A DNA stretch of 64,000 nucleotides from Lepidurus packardi (taxonomy: Eukaryota; Arthropoda; Branchiopoda; Notostraca; Triopsidae), in contig JAKZAN010000056.1 in assembly GCA_023053545.1 (NCBI GenBank), positions 1 through 64,000 of the forward strand, in the 5' to 3' direction. The translations under genes were made by a program, and so were the position numbers. Below, piece after piece: positions 27,411 to 42,010 of the stretch. The first letter of the stretch is position 1. Every line of letters starts with the position of its first letter. The notes under the pieces are model-generated. The model was not told the DNA's origin. It did no database searches and saw only the letters and a program-made list of their open reading frames with translations.

Positions 27411-30400
27411 ATTACTAACTTCATTAATTCCTTTCGGACTTAATTAATTCATTACGGACTTAATTAATTCCTTACGGACTTAACTAATTCACTACAGACT
27501 GAATTAATACCTTACGGACTGAATTAAATCCTTACGGACAGAATTAATTCCTTACGGACTGAATTAATTCCTTACGGACTTAATTATTTCCTTACGGACT
27601 GAATTAATTCTTTAGGATTGATTGAATTCCTTTCTTACTGAATTAATTCCTTTCGGACTGAATTAATTCCTTACGGACTTAATTAATTCACTACGGACTG
27701 AATTAATACCTTACGGACTGAATTAAATCCTTACGGACAGAATTAATTCCTTACGGACTGAATTAATTCCTTACGGACTTAATTATTTCCTTACGGACTG
27801 AATTAATTCTTTAGGATTGATTGAATTCCTTTCTTACTGAATTAATTCCTTACGGACTGAATTAATTCCTTACGGACTGAATTAATTCCTTACGGACTTA
27901 ATTAATTCCGTAAGGAATGAATTAATTAATTACGGACTGAAATAATTCCTTACGGACTGAATTAATTACTTACGGACTGAATTAATTCCTTAATTAATTC
28001 CTTACGGACTGAATTAAATTCATACGGACTGAATTAATTCCTTACGGACTGAATTAATTTCTTAATTTCTTACTGACTGAATTAATTCCTTACGGACTGA
28101 ATTAATTCCTTACGGTCTGAATTAATTCCGTACGGATTTCATTAATTACTTACGGACTGAATTAATTCCTTACGGACTGAATTAATTCCTTACGGACTGA
28201 ATTATTTCCTTACGGACTGAATTAATTCTTTAGGATTGATTGAATTCCTTTCTTACCGAATTAATTCCTTACGGACTGAATTAATTCCTTATGGACTGAA
28301 TTAATTCCTTACGGACTGAATTAATACCTTACGGACTGAATTAAATCCTTACGGACTGAATTAATTCCTTACAGACTGAATTAATTGATTACGGACTGAA
28401 TTAATTCCTTACGTACTGAATTAATTCCTTACGGACTTAATTAATTCCTTACGTACTTAATTAATTCCTTACGGTCTGAATTAATTCCGTACGGATTTTA
28501 TTAACTACTTACGGACTGAATTAATTCCTTACGGACTGAATTAATTCCTTACGGACTGAATTAATTCCTTACGGACTGAATTAATTCCTTACGGACTGAA
28601 TTATTTCCTTACGGACTGAATTAATTCTTTAGGATTGATTGAATTCCTTTCTTACCGAATTAATTCCTTACGGACTGAATTAATTCCTTACGGACTGAAT
28701 TAATTCCTTACGGACTGAATTAATTCCTTACGGACTTAATTATTTCCTTACGGACTGAATTAATTCTTTAGGATTGATTGAATTCCTTTCTTACTGAATT
28801 AATTCCTTACGGTCTGAATTAATTCCTTGCGGACTGAATTAATTCATTACCGACATAATTAAATCCTTACAGACTTAAATTATTCCTTATGGACTTAACT
28901 AATTCCGTAAGGAATGAATTAATTAATTACGGACTGAAATAATTCCTTACGGACTGAATTAATTCCTTACGGACTGAATTAATTCCTTACGGACTGTATT
29001 AATTCCTTTCTTACTGAATTAATTCCTTAAGGACTGAATTAATTCCTTAATTAATTCCTTACGGACTGAATTAATTTCATACGGACTGAATTAATTCATT
29101 ACGGACTTAATTAATCCAATACGTACTGAACTTATTCATTACGGACTGAATTATTTCCTTACGGACTGAATTAATTCTTTAGGATTGATTGAATTCCTTT
29201 CTTACTGAATTAATTCCTTACGGACTGAATTAATTCCTTACGGACTTAACTAATTCCGTAAGGAATGAATTAATTAATTACGGACTGAAATAATTCCTTA
29301 CGGAATGAATTAATTCCTTACGGACTTCATTAATTCCTTTCGGACTGAATTAATTCCTTACGGACTTAATTAATTCCTTACGGACTTAATTAATTCACTA
29401 CGGACTGAATTAATACCTTACGGACTGAATTAAATCCTTACGGACAGAATTATATCCTTACGGACTGAATTAATTCCTTACGGACTTAATTATTTCCTTA
29501 CGGACTGAATTAATTCTTTAGGATTGATTGAATTCCTTTCTTACTGAATTAATTCCTTACGGACTTAATTAATTCCGTAAGGAATGAATTAATTAATTAC
29601 GGACTGAAATAATTCCTTACGGACTGAATTAATTACTTACGGACTGAATTAATTCCTTAATTAATTCCTTACGGACTGAATTAATTTCATACGGACTGAA
29701 TTAATTCCTTACGGACTGAATTAATTCCTTACGGACTGAATTAATTCCTTACGGACTGAATTATTTCCTTACGGACTGAATTAATTCTTTAGGATTGATT
29801 GAATTCCTTTCTTACCGAATTAATTCCTTACGGACTGAATTAATTTCTTACGGACTGAATTAATTTCTTACGGACTGAATTAATTCCTTACGGACTGAAT
29901 TAATTCCTTACGGACTGAATAAATACCTAACGGACTGAATTAATACCTTACGGACTGAATTAAATCCTTACGGACTGAATTATTTCCTTACGGACTGAAG
30001 TAATTCCTTACGGACTGAATTAATTCCTTACGGACTGAATTATTTCCTTACGGACTTAATCAATTCCGTGAGTAATGAATTAATTAATTACGGACTGAAA
30101 TAATTCATTACTAACTTCATTAATTCCTTTCGGACTTAATTAATTCATTACGGACTTAATTAATTCCTTACGGACTTAACTAATTCACTACAGACTGAAT
30201 TAATACCTTACGGACTGAATTAAATCCTTACGGACAGAATTAATTCCTTACGGACTGAATTAATTCCTTACGGACTTAATTATTTCCTTACGGACTGAAT
30301 TAATTCTTTAGGATTGATTGAATTCCTTTCTTACTGAATTAATTCCTTTTGGACTGAATTAATTCCTTACGGACTTAATTAATTCACTACGGACTGAATT

Positions 30401-32900
30401 AATACCTTACGGACTGAATTAAATCCTTACGGACAGAATTAATTCCTTACGGACTGAATTAATTCCTTACGGACTTAATTATTTCCTTACGGACTGAATT
30501 AATTCTTTAGGATTGATTGAATTCCTTTCTTACTGAATTAATTCCTTACGGACTGAATTAATTCCTTACGGACTGAATTAATTCCTTACGGACTTAATTA
30601 ATTCCGTAAGGAATGAATTAATTAATTACGGACTGAAATAATTCCTTACGGACTGAATTAATTACTTACGGACTGAATTAATTCCTTAATTAATTCCTTA
30701 CGGACTGAATTAATTTCATACGGACTGAATTAATTCCTTACGGACTGAATTAATTTCTTAATTTCTTACTGACTGAATTAATTCCTTACGGACTGAATTA
30801 ATTCCTTACGTACTTAATTAATTCCTTACGGTCTGAATTAATTCCGTACGGATTTCATTAATTACTTACGGACTGAATTAATTCCTTACGGACTGAATTA
30901 ATTCCTTACGGACTGAATTATTTCCTTACGGACTGAATTAATTCTTTAGGATTGATTGAATTCCTTTCTTACCGAATTAATTCCTTACGGACTGAATTAA
31001 TTCCTTATGGACTGAATTAATTCCTTACGGACTGAATTAATACCTTACGGACTGAATTAAATCCTTACGGACTGAATTAATTCCTTACAGACTGAATTAA
31101 TTGATTACGGACTGAATTAATTCCTTACGTACTGAATTAATTCCTTACGGACTTAATTAATTCCTTACGTACTTAATTAATTCCTTACGGTCTGAATTAA
31201 TTCCGTACGGATTTTATTAACTACTTACGGACTGAATTAATTCCTTACGGACTGAATTAATTCCTTACGGACTGAATTAATTCCTTACGGACTGAATTAA
31301 TTCCTTACGGACTGAATTATTTCCTTACGGACTGAATTAATTCTTTAGGATTGATTGAATTCCTTTCTTACCGAATTAATTCCTTACGGACTGAATTAAT
31401 TCCTTACGGACTGAATTAATTCCTTACGGACTGAATTAATTCCTTACGGACTTAATTATTTCCTTACGGACTGAATTAATTCTTTAGGATTGATTGAATT
31501 CCTTTCTTACTGAATTAATTCCTTACGGTCTGAATTAATTCCTTGCGGACTGAATTAATTCATTACCGACATAATTAAATCCTTACAGACTTAAATTATT
31601 CCTTATGGACTTAACTAATTCCGTAAGGAATGAATTAATTAATTACGGACTGAAATAATTCCTTACGGACTGAATTAATTCCTTACGGACTGAATTAATT
31701 CCTTACGGACTGTATTAATTCCTTTCTTACTGAATTAATTCCTTAAGGACTGAATTAATTCCTTAAATAATTCCTTACGGACTGAATTAATTTCATACAG
31801 ACTGAATTAATTCATTACGGACTTAATTAATCCAATACGTACTGAACTTATTCATTACGGACTGAATTATTTCCTTACGGACTGAATTAATTCTTTAGGA
31901 TTGATTGAATTCCTTTCTTACTGAATTAATTCCTTACGGACTGAATTAATTCCTTACGGACTTAACTAATTCCGTAAGGAATGAATTAATTAATTACGGA
32001 CTGAAATAATTCCTTACGGAATGAATTAATTCCTTACGGACTTCATTAATTCCTTTCGGACTGAATTAATTCCTTACGGACTTAATTAATTCCTTACGGA
32101 CATAATTAATTCACTACGGACTGAATTAATACCTTACGGACTGAATTAAATCCTTACGGACAGAATTATATCCTTACGGACTGAATTAATTCCTTACGGA
32201 CTTAATTATTTCCTTACGGACTGAATTAATTCTTTAGGATTGATTGAATTCCTTTCTTACTGAATTAATTCCTTACGGACTTAATTAATTCCGTAAGGAA
32301 TGAATTAATTAATTACGGACTGAAATAATTCCTTACGGACTGAATTAATTACTTACGGACTGAATTAATTCCTTAATTAATTCCTTACGGACTGAATTAA
32401 TTTCATACGGACTGAATTAATTCCTTACGGACTGAATTAATTCCTTACGGACTGAATTAATTCCTTACGGACTGAATTATTTCCTTACGGACTGAATTAA
32501 TTCTTTAGGATTGATTGAATTCCTTTCTTACCGAATTAATTCCTTACGGACTGAATTAATTTCTTACGGACTGAATTAATTTCTTACGGACTGAATTAAT
32601 TCCTTACGGACTGAATTAATTCCTTACGGACTGAATAAATACCTAACGGACTGAATTAATACCTTACGGACTGAATTAAATCCTTACGGACTGAATTATT
32701 TCCTTACGGACTGAAGTAATTCCTTACGGACTGAATTAATTCCTTACGGACTGAATTATTTCCTTACGGACTTAATTAATTCCTTACGGACTTAATTAAT
32801 TCCTTACGGACTGAATTAATACCTTACGGACTGAATTAAATCCTTACGGACTGAATTAATTCCTTACGGACTGAATTAATTCCTTACGGACTGAAATAAT
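27411..32900. repeat. 2,696-bp tandem duplication
   Basis: ATTACTAACTTCATT at 27,411 recurs at 30,107 (2,696 bp). The odd segment CTTAATTTCTTACTG at 28,061 recurs at 30,757 (2,696). CCTTGCGGACTG at about 28,829 recurs at 31,545 (2,716, one extra monomer). A third ATTACTAACTT lies at 33,301, and GGACGGAATT occurs at 26,981 and 32,930, so parts of the same block flank the pair. Boundaries are approximate. Confidence 0.78.
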
Positions 32901-34800
32901 TCCTTACTGACTGAATTATTCCTTACGGACGGAATTAATTCCTTACGGACTGAATTAATTCCTAACGGACTTAATTAATTCCTTACGGAATTAATTAATT
33001 CCTTACGTACTTAATTAATTCCTTACGGTCTGAATAAATTCCGTACGGATTTTATTAACTACTTACGGACTGAATTAATTCCTTACGGACTTAATTAATT
33101 CCTTACGGACTGAATTAATTCCTTACGGACTGAATTAATTCCTTACGGACTGAATTATTTCCTTACGGACTGAATTAATTCTTTAGGATTGATTGAATTC
33201 CTTTCTTACCGAATTAATTCCTTACGGACTGAATTAATTCCTTACGGACTTAATCAATTCCGTAAGTAATGAATTAATTAATTACGGACTGAAATAATTC
33301 ATTACTAACTTCATTAATTCCTTTCGGACTTAATTAATTCATTACGGACTTAATTAATTCCTTACGGACTTAACTAATTCACTACAGACTGAATTAATAC
33401 CTTACGGACTGAATTAAATCCTTACGGACAGAATTAATTCCTTACGGACTGAATTAATTCCTTACGGACTTAATTATTTCCTTACGGACTGAATTAATTC
33501 TTTAGGATTGATTGAATTCCTTTCTTACTGAATTAATTCCTTACGGACTGAATTAATTCCTTACGGACTTAATTAATTCCGTAAGGAATGAATTAATTAA
33601 TTACGGACTGATATAATTCCTTACGGAATGAATTAATTCCTTACGGACTTCGTTAATTCCTTTCGGACTGAATTAATTCCTTACGGACTTAATTAATTCA
33701 CTACGGCCTGAATTAATACCTTACGGACTGAATTAAATCCTTACGGACAGAATTAATTCCTTACGGACTGAATTAATTCCTTACGGACTGAATTATATCC
33801 TTACTGACTGAATTATTTCCTTACGGACTGAATTAATTCTTTAGGATTGATTGAATTCCTTTCTTACCGAATTAATTCCTTACGGACTGAATTAATTCCG
33901 TACGGACTGAATTAATTCCTTACGGACTTAATTATTTCCTTACTGACTGAATTAATTCTTTAGGATTGATTGAATTCCTTTCTTACTGAATTAATTCCTT
34001 ACGGACTGAATTAATTCCTTGCGGACTGAATTAATTCATTACCGACATAATTAAACCCTTGCGGACTGAATTAATTAATTACCGACATAATTAAATCCTT
34101 TCAGACTGAAATTATTCCTTATGGACTTAACTAATTCCGTAAGGAATGAATTAATTAATTACGGACTGAAATAATTCCTTACGGACTGAATTAATTCCTT
34201 ACGGACTGAATTAATTCCTTACGGACTGAATTAATTCCTTACGGACTGAATTAATTAGTTACGGACTGAATTAATTCCTTACGGACTGTATTAATTCCTT
34301 TCTTACTGAATTAATTCCTTAAGGACTGAATTAATTCCTTAATTAATTCCTTACGGACTGAATTAATTTCATACGGACTGAATTAATTCATTACGGACTT
34401 AATTAATCCAATACGTACTGAACTTATTCATTACGGACTGAATTAATTCCTTACGGACTGAATTAATTCCTTACGGACTGAACTAATACCTAACGGACTG
34501 AATTAATACCTTACGGACTGAATTAATTCCTTACGGACTGAATTAATACTTTACGGACTGAATTAATTCCTTACGGACAGAATTAATTCTTTACGGACTG
34601 AATTAATTCCTTACGGACTTAATTAATTCCTTACGGACTGAATTAATTCCTTACGGACTGAATTAATTCGTTACGGACTGAATTATTTCCTTACGGACTG
34701 AATTAATTCTTTAGGATTGATTGAATTCCTTTCTTACTGAATTAATTTCATACTGACTGAATTAACTCATTACGGACTTAATTAATCCATTACGGACTGA

Positions 34801-34990
34801 ATTAATTCTTTATGATTGATTGAATTCCTTACTTGCTGAATTAATTAGTTACGGACTGAATTAATTCCTTACGGATTGGATTAACTACTTAGGGACTGAA
34901 TTAATTCCTTGGGAACTGAATTAATTCCTTGGGAACTGAATTAATTCCTTACGGACTGAATTAATTCCGTATGGACTTAAGTGACTCATT
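34801..34990. repeat. Divergent 190-bp satellite segment, first of three copies
   Basis: This segment departs most from the consensus. It contains a TTTATGATTGATTG delimiter form, ACTTGCTGAATTAATTAG, ACGGATTGGATTAACTAC, two successive CCTTGGGAACTG monomers and TTAAGTGACTCATT. It recurs at 36,240-36,429 and 37,541-37,730 (offsets 1,439 and 1,301) and I saw it nowhere else in the array. It could be an older lineage of the satellite that was re-amplified locally. Confidence 0.8.
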
Positions 34991-37900
34991 ACGGACTTAA
35001 TTAATTCCTTACGGACTGAATTAATTCCTTACGGACTGAATTAATTCCTTACGGACTGAATTATATCCTTACTGACTGAATTATTTCCTTACGGACTGAA
35101 TTAATTCTTTAGGATTGATTGAATTCCTTTCTTACCGAATTAATTCCTTACGGACTGAATTAATTCCGTACGGACTGAATTAATTCCTTACGGACTTAAT
35201 TATTTCCTTACGGACTGAATTAATTCTTTAGGATTGATTGAATTCCTTTCTTACTGAATTAATTCCTTACGGACTGAATTAATTCCTTGCGGACTGAATT
35301 AATTCATTACCGACATAATTAAATCCTTACAGACTGAAATTATTCCTTATGGACTTAACTAATTCCGTAAGGAATGAATTAATTAATTACGGACTGAAAT
35401 AATTCCTTACGGACCTAATTAATTCCTTACGGACTGAATTAATTAGTTACGGACTGAATTAATTCCTTACGGACTGTATTAATTCCTTTCTTACTGAATT
35501 AATTCCTTAAGGACTGAATTAATTCCTTAATTAATTCCTTACGGACTGAATTAATTTCATACGGACTGAATTAATTCATTACGGACTTAATTAATCCAAT
35601 ACGTACTGAACTTATTCATTACGGACTGAATTATTTCCTTACGGACTGAATTATTTCCTTACGGACTGAATTAATTCTTTAGGATTGATTGAATTCCTTT
35701 CTTACTGAATTAATTCCTTACGGACTGAATTAATTCCTTTCTTACTGAATTAATTCCTTACGGACTGAATTAATTCCTTAATTAATTCCTTACGGACTGA
35801 ATTAATTTCATACGGACTGAATTAATTCATTACGGACTTAATTAATCCAATACGTACTGAACTTATTCATTACGGACTGAATTAATTCCTTACGGACTGA
35901 ATTAATTCCTTACGGACTGAACTAATACCTAACGGACTGAATTAATACCTTACGGACTGAATTAATTCCTTACGGACTGAATTAATACTTTACGGACTGA
36001 ATTAATTCCTTACGGACAGAATTAATTCTTTACGGACTGAATTAATTCCTTACGGACTTAATTAATTCCTTACGGACTGAATTAATTCCTTACGGACTGA
36101 ATTAATTCGTTACGGACTGAATTATTTCCTTACGGACTGAATTAATTCTTTAGGATTGATTGAATTCCTTTCTTACTGAATTAATTTCATACGGACTGAA
36201 TTAACTCATTACGGACTTAATTAATCCATTACGGACTGAATTAATTCTTTATGATTGATTGAATTCCTTACTTGCTGAATTAATTAGTTACGGACTGAAT
36301 TAATTCCTTACGGATTGGATTAACTACTTAGGGACTGAATTAATTCCTTGGGAACTGAATTAATTCCTTGGGAACTGAATTAATTCCTTACGGACTGAAT
36401 TAATTCCGTATGGACTTAAGTGACTCATTACGGACTTAATTAATTCCTTACGGACTGAATTAATTCCTTACGGACTGAATTAATTTCTTACGGACTGAAT
36501 CAATTTCTTACGGACTGAATTAAATCCTTACGGACAGAATTAATTCCTTACGGACTGATTTAATTCCTTACGCACTGAATTAATTCTTTACGGACTGAAT
36601 TAATTCCTTACGGACTGAATCAATTCCTTAATTAATTCCTTACGGAATGAATTAATTTCATACGGACTGAATTAATTCCTTACGTACTGAACTTATTCCT
36701 TACGGACTGAATTAATTCCTTACGGACTGAATTAATTCCTTACGGACTGAATTAATTCCTTACTGACTGAATTAATTCCTTACGGACTGAATTAATTCCT
36801 TACGGACTGAATTAATTCCTTACGGACTGAATTAATTCCTTACGGACTTAATTAATTCCTTACGTACTTAATTAATTCTTCACGGTCTGAATTAATTCCG
36901 TACGGATTTTATTAATTACTTACGGACTGAATTAATTCTTTACGGACTGAATTAATACCTTACGGACTGAATTAAATCCTTACGGACAGAAATAATTCCT
37001 TACTGACTGAATTAATTCCTTACTTAATTAATTAATCCCTTACGGACTGAATTAATTCCTTACGGACTGAATTAATTCCTTACGGACTGAATTATTTCCT
37101 TACGGACTGAATTAATTCTTTAGGATTGATTGAATTCCTTTCTTACTGAATTAATTCCTTACGGACTGAATTAATTCCTTACGGACTGAATTAATTCCTT
37201 ACGGACTTAATTAATTCCGTAAGGAATGAATTAATTAATTACGGACTGAAATAATTCCTTACGGACTGAATTAATTACTTACGGACTGAATTAATTCCTT
37301 AATTAATTCCTTACGGACTGAATTAATTTCATACGGACTGAATTAATTCCTTACGGACTGAAGTAATTCCTTACTGACTGAATTAATTCCTTACGGACTG
37401 AATTAATTCGTTACGGACTGAATTATTTCCTTACGGACTGAATTAATTCTTTAGGATTGATTGAATTCCTTTCTTACTGAATTAATTTCATACGGACTGA
37501 ATTAACTCATTACGGACTTAATTAATCCATTACGGAATGAATTAATTCTTTATGATTGATTGAATTCCTTACTTGCTGAATTAATTAGTTACGGACTGAA
37601 TTAATTCCTTACGGATTGGATTAACTACTTAGGGACTGAATTAATTCCTTGGGAACTGAATTAATTCCTTGGGAACTGAATTAATTCCTTACGGACTGAA
37701 TTAATTCCGTATGGACTTAAGTGACTCATTACGGACTTAATTAATTCCTTACGGACTGAATTAATTCCTTACGGACTGAATTAATTTCTTACGGACTGAA
37801 TCAATTTCTTACGGACTGAATTAAATCCTTACGGACAGAATTAATTCCTTACGGACTGATTTAATTCCTTACGCACTGAATTAATTCTTTACGGACTGAA

Positions 37901-39990
37901 TTAATTCCTTACGGACTGAATCAATTCCTTAATTAATTCCTTACGGAATGAATTAATTTCATACGGACTGAATTTATTCCTTACGGACTGAATCAATTCC
38001 TTAATTAATTCCTTACGGAATGAATTAATTTCATACGGACTGAATTAATTCCTTACGTACTGAACTTATTCCTTACGGACTGAATTAATTCCTTACGGAC
38101 TGAATTAATTCCTTACGGACTGAATTAATTCCTTACGGACTGAATTAATTCCTTACTGACTGAATTAATTCCTTACGGACTGAATTAATTCCTTACGGAC
38201 TGAATTAATTCCTTACGGACTGAATTAATTCCTTACGGACTTAATTAATTCCTTACGTACTTAATTAATTCTTCACGGTCTGAATTAATTCCGTACGGAT
38301 TTTATTAATTACTTACGGACTGAACTAATTCTTTACGGACTGAATTAATACCTTACGGACTGAATTAAATCCTTACGGACAGAAATAATTCCTTACGGAC
38401 TGAATTAATTCCTTACTTAATTAATTAATTCCTTACGGACTGAATTAATTCCTTACGGACTGAATTAATTCCTTACGGACTGAATTATTTCCTTACGGAC
38501 TGAATTAATTCTTTAGGATTGATTGAATTCCTTTCTTACTGAATTAATTCCTTACGGACTGAATTAATTCCTTACGGACTGAATTAATTCCTTACGGACT
38601 TAATTAATTCCGTAAGGAATGAATTAATTAATTACGGACTGAAATAATTCCTTACGGACTGAATTAATTACTTACGGACTGAATTAATTCCTTAATTAAT
38701 TCCTTACGGACTGAATTAATTTCATACGGACTGAATTAATTCCTTACGGACTGAAGTAATTCCTTACTGACTGAATTAATTCCTTACGGACTGAATTAAT
38801 TCCTTACGGACTGAATTAATTTCGTAAGGATTTTATTTATTACTTACGGACTGAATTAATTCCTTACGGATTTAATTAATTCCTTACGGACTGAATTAAT
38901 TCCTTACGGACTGAATTAATTCCTTACGGACTGAATTATTTCCTTACGGACTGAATTAATTCTTTAGGATTGATTGAATTCCTTTCTTAAAGAAATAATT
39001 CCTTACGGACTGAATTAATTCCTTACGGACTGAATTAATTCCTTACGGACTGAAATAATTCCTTACTGACTGAATTAATTCCTTACGGACTGAATTAATT
39101 CCTTACGGACTGAATTAATTCTTTACGGACTTAATTAATTCCTTACGGACTTAATTAATTCCTTACGTACTTAATTAATTCCTTACGGTCTGAATTAATT
39201 CCGTACGGATTTTATTAACTTCTTACGGACTGAATTAATTCCTTACGGACTGAATTAATTCCTTACGGACTGAATTAATTCCTTACGGACTGAATTATTT
39301 CCTTACGGACTGAATTAATTCTTTAGGATTGATTGAATTCCTTTCTTACCGAATTAATTCCTTACGGACTGAATTAATTCCTTACGGACTGAATTAATTC
39401 CTTACGGACTTAATTAATTCCGTAAGGAATGAATTAATTAATTACGGACTGAAATAATTCCTTACGGAATGAATTAATTCCTTACGGACTTCATTAATTC
39501 CTTTCGGACTTAATTAATTCCTTACGGACTTAATTAATTCACTACGGACTTAATTAATACCTTACGGACAGAATTAATTCCTTACGGACTGAATTAATTC
39601 CTTGCGGACTTAATTATTTCCTTACGGACTGAATTAATTCTTTAGGATTGATTGAATTCCTTTCCTACTGAATTAATTCCTTACGGACGTAATTAATTCC
39701 GTAAGGAATGAATTAATTAATTACGGACTGAAATAATTCCTTACGGACTGAATTAATTACTTACGGACTGAATTAATTCCTTAATTAATTCCTTACGGAC
39801 TGAATTAATTTCATACGGACTGAATTAATTCCTTACGGACTGAATTAATTCCTTACTGACTGAATTAATTCCTTACGGACTGAATTAATTCCTTACGGAC
39901 TTAATTATTTCCTTACGTACTGAATTAATTCTTTAGGATTGATTGAATTCCTTTCTTACTGAATTAATTCCTTACGGACTGAATTAATTC

Positions 39991-42010
39991 CGTAAGGAAT
40001 GAATGAATTAATTACGGACTGAAATAATTCCTTACGGAATGAATTAATTCCTTACGGACTTCATTAATTCCTTTCGGACTTAATTAATTCATTACGGACT
40101 TAATTAATTCCTTACGGACTTAATTATTTCCTTACGGACTGAATTAATTTTTAAGGATTGATTGAATTCCTTTCTTACTGAATTAATTCCTTACGGACTG
40201 AATTAATTCCGTAAGGAATGAATTAATTAATTACGGACTGAAATAATTCCTTACGGACTGAATTAATTACTTACGGACTGAATTAATTCCTTAATTAATT
40301 CCTTACGGACTAAATTAATTTCATACGGACTGAATTAATTCCTTACGGACTGAATTAATTCCTTACTGACTGAATTAATTACTTACGGACTGAATTAATT
40401 CCTTACGTACTTAATTAATTCCTTACGGTCTGAATTAATTCCGTACGGATTTTATTAATTACTTACGGACTGAATTAATTCCTTACGGATTTAATTAATT
40501 CCTTACGGACTGAATTAATTCCTTACGGACTGAATTAATTCCTTACGGACTGAATTAATTCCTTACGGACTGAATTAATACCTTACGGACTGAATTAAAT
40601 CCTTACGGACTGAATTAATTCTTTAGGATTGATTGAATTCCTTTCTTACCGAATTAATTCCTTACGGACTGATTAATTCCTTACGGACTGAATTAATTCC
40701 TTACGGACTGAATTAATTCCTTACGGACTGAATTAATACCTTACGGACTGAATTAAATCCTTACGGACTGAATTAATTCCTTACGGACTGAAGTAATTCC
40801 TTACGGACTGAAATAATTCCTTACTGACTGAATTAATTCCTTACGGACTGAATTAATTCCTTACGGACTGAATTAATTCCTTACGGACTTAATTAATTCC
40901 GTAAGGAATGAATTAATTAATTACGGACTGAAATAATTCCTTACGGACTGAATTAATTCCTTACGGACTGAATTAATTCCTTACGGACTGAATTAATTCC
41001 TTACGGACTTAATTAATTCCTTACGGACTGAATTAATTCCTTACGGACTGAATTAATTCCTTACGGACTGAATTATTTCCTTACGGACTGAATTAATTCT
41101 TTAGGATTGATTGAATTCCTTTCTTACCGAATTAATTCCTTACGGACTGAATTAATTCCTTACGGACTGAATTAATTCCTTACGGACTTAATTAATTCCG
41201 TAAGGAATGAATTAATTAATTACGGACTGAAATAATTCCTTACGGACTGAATTAATTCCTTACGGACTTCATTAATTCCTTTCGGACTTAATTAATTCAT
41301 TACGGACTTAATTAATTCCTTACGGACTTAATTAATTCCTTACGGACTGAATTAATTCCTTACGGACTTAATTATTTCCTTACGTACTGAATTAATTCTT
41401 TAGGATTGATTGAATTCCTTTCTTACTGAATTAATTCCTTACGGACTGAATTAATTCCGTAAGGAATGAATGAATTAATTACGGACTGAAATAATTCCTT
41501 ACGGAATGAATTAATTCCTTACGGACTTCATTAATTCCTTTCGGACTTAATTAATTCATTACGGACTTAATTAATTCCTTACGGACTTAATTATTTCCTT
41601 ACGGACTGAATTAATTCTTTAGGATTGATTGAATTCCTTTCTTACTGAATTAATTCCTTACGGACTGAATTAATTCCGTAAGGAATGAATTAATTAATTA
41701 CGGACTGAAATAATTCCTTACGGACTGAATTAATTACTTACGGACTGAATTAATTCCTTAATTAATTCCTTACGGACTGAATTAATTTCATACGGACTGA
41801 ATTAATTCCTTACGGACTGAATTAATTCCTTACTGACTGAATTAATTACTTACGGACTGAATTAATTCCTTACGTACTTAATTAATTCCTTACGGTCTGA
41901 ATTAATTCCGTACGGATTTTATTAATTACTTACGGACTGAATTAATTCCTTACGGATTTAATTAATTCCTTACGGACTGAATTAATTCCTTACGGACTGA
42001 ATTAATTCCT
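39991..42010. repeat. About 1.47-kb local duplication
   Basis: The rare string CGTAAGGAATGAATGAATTA at 39,991 recurs at 41,458 (1,467 bp). The blocks after it share the same order of variants, including a delimiter, an inverted-core monomer and a CCGTACGGATTTTATTAATT monomer. The stretch between the two copies holds ordinary HORs of the same family. Confidence 0.65.
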
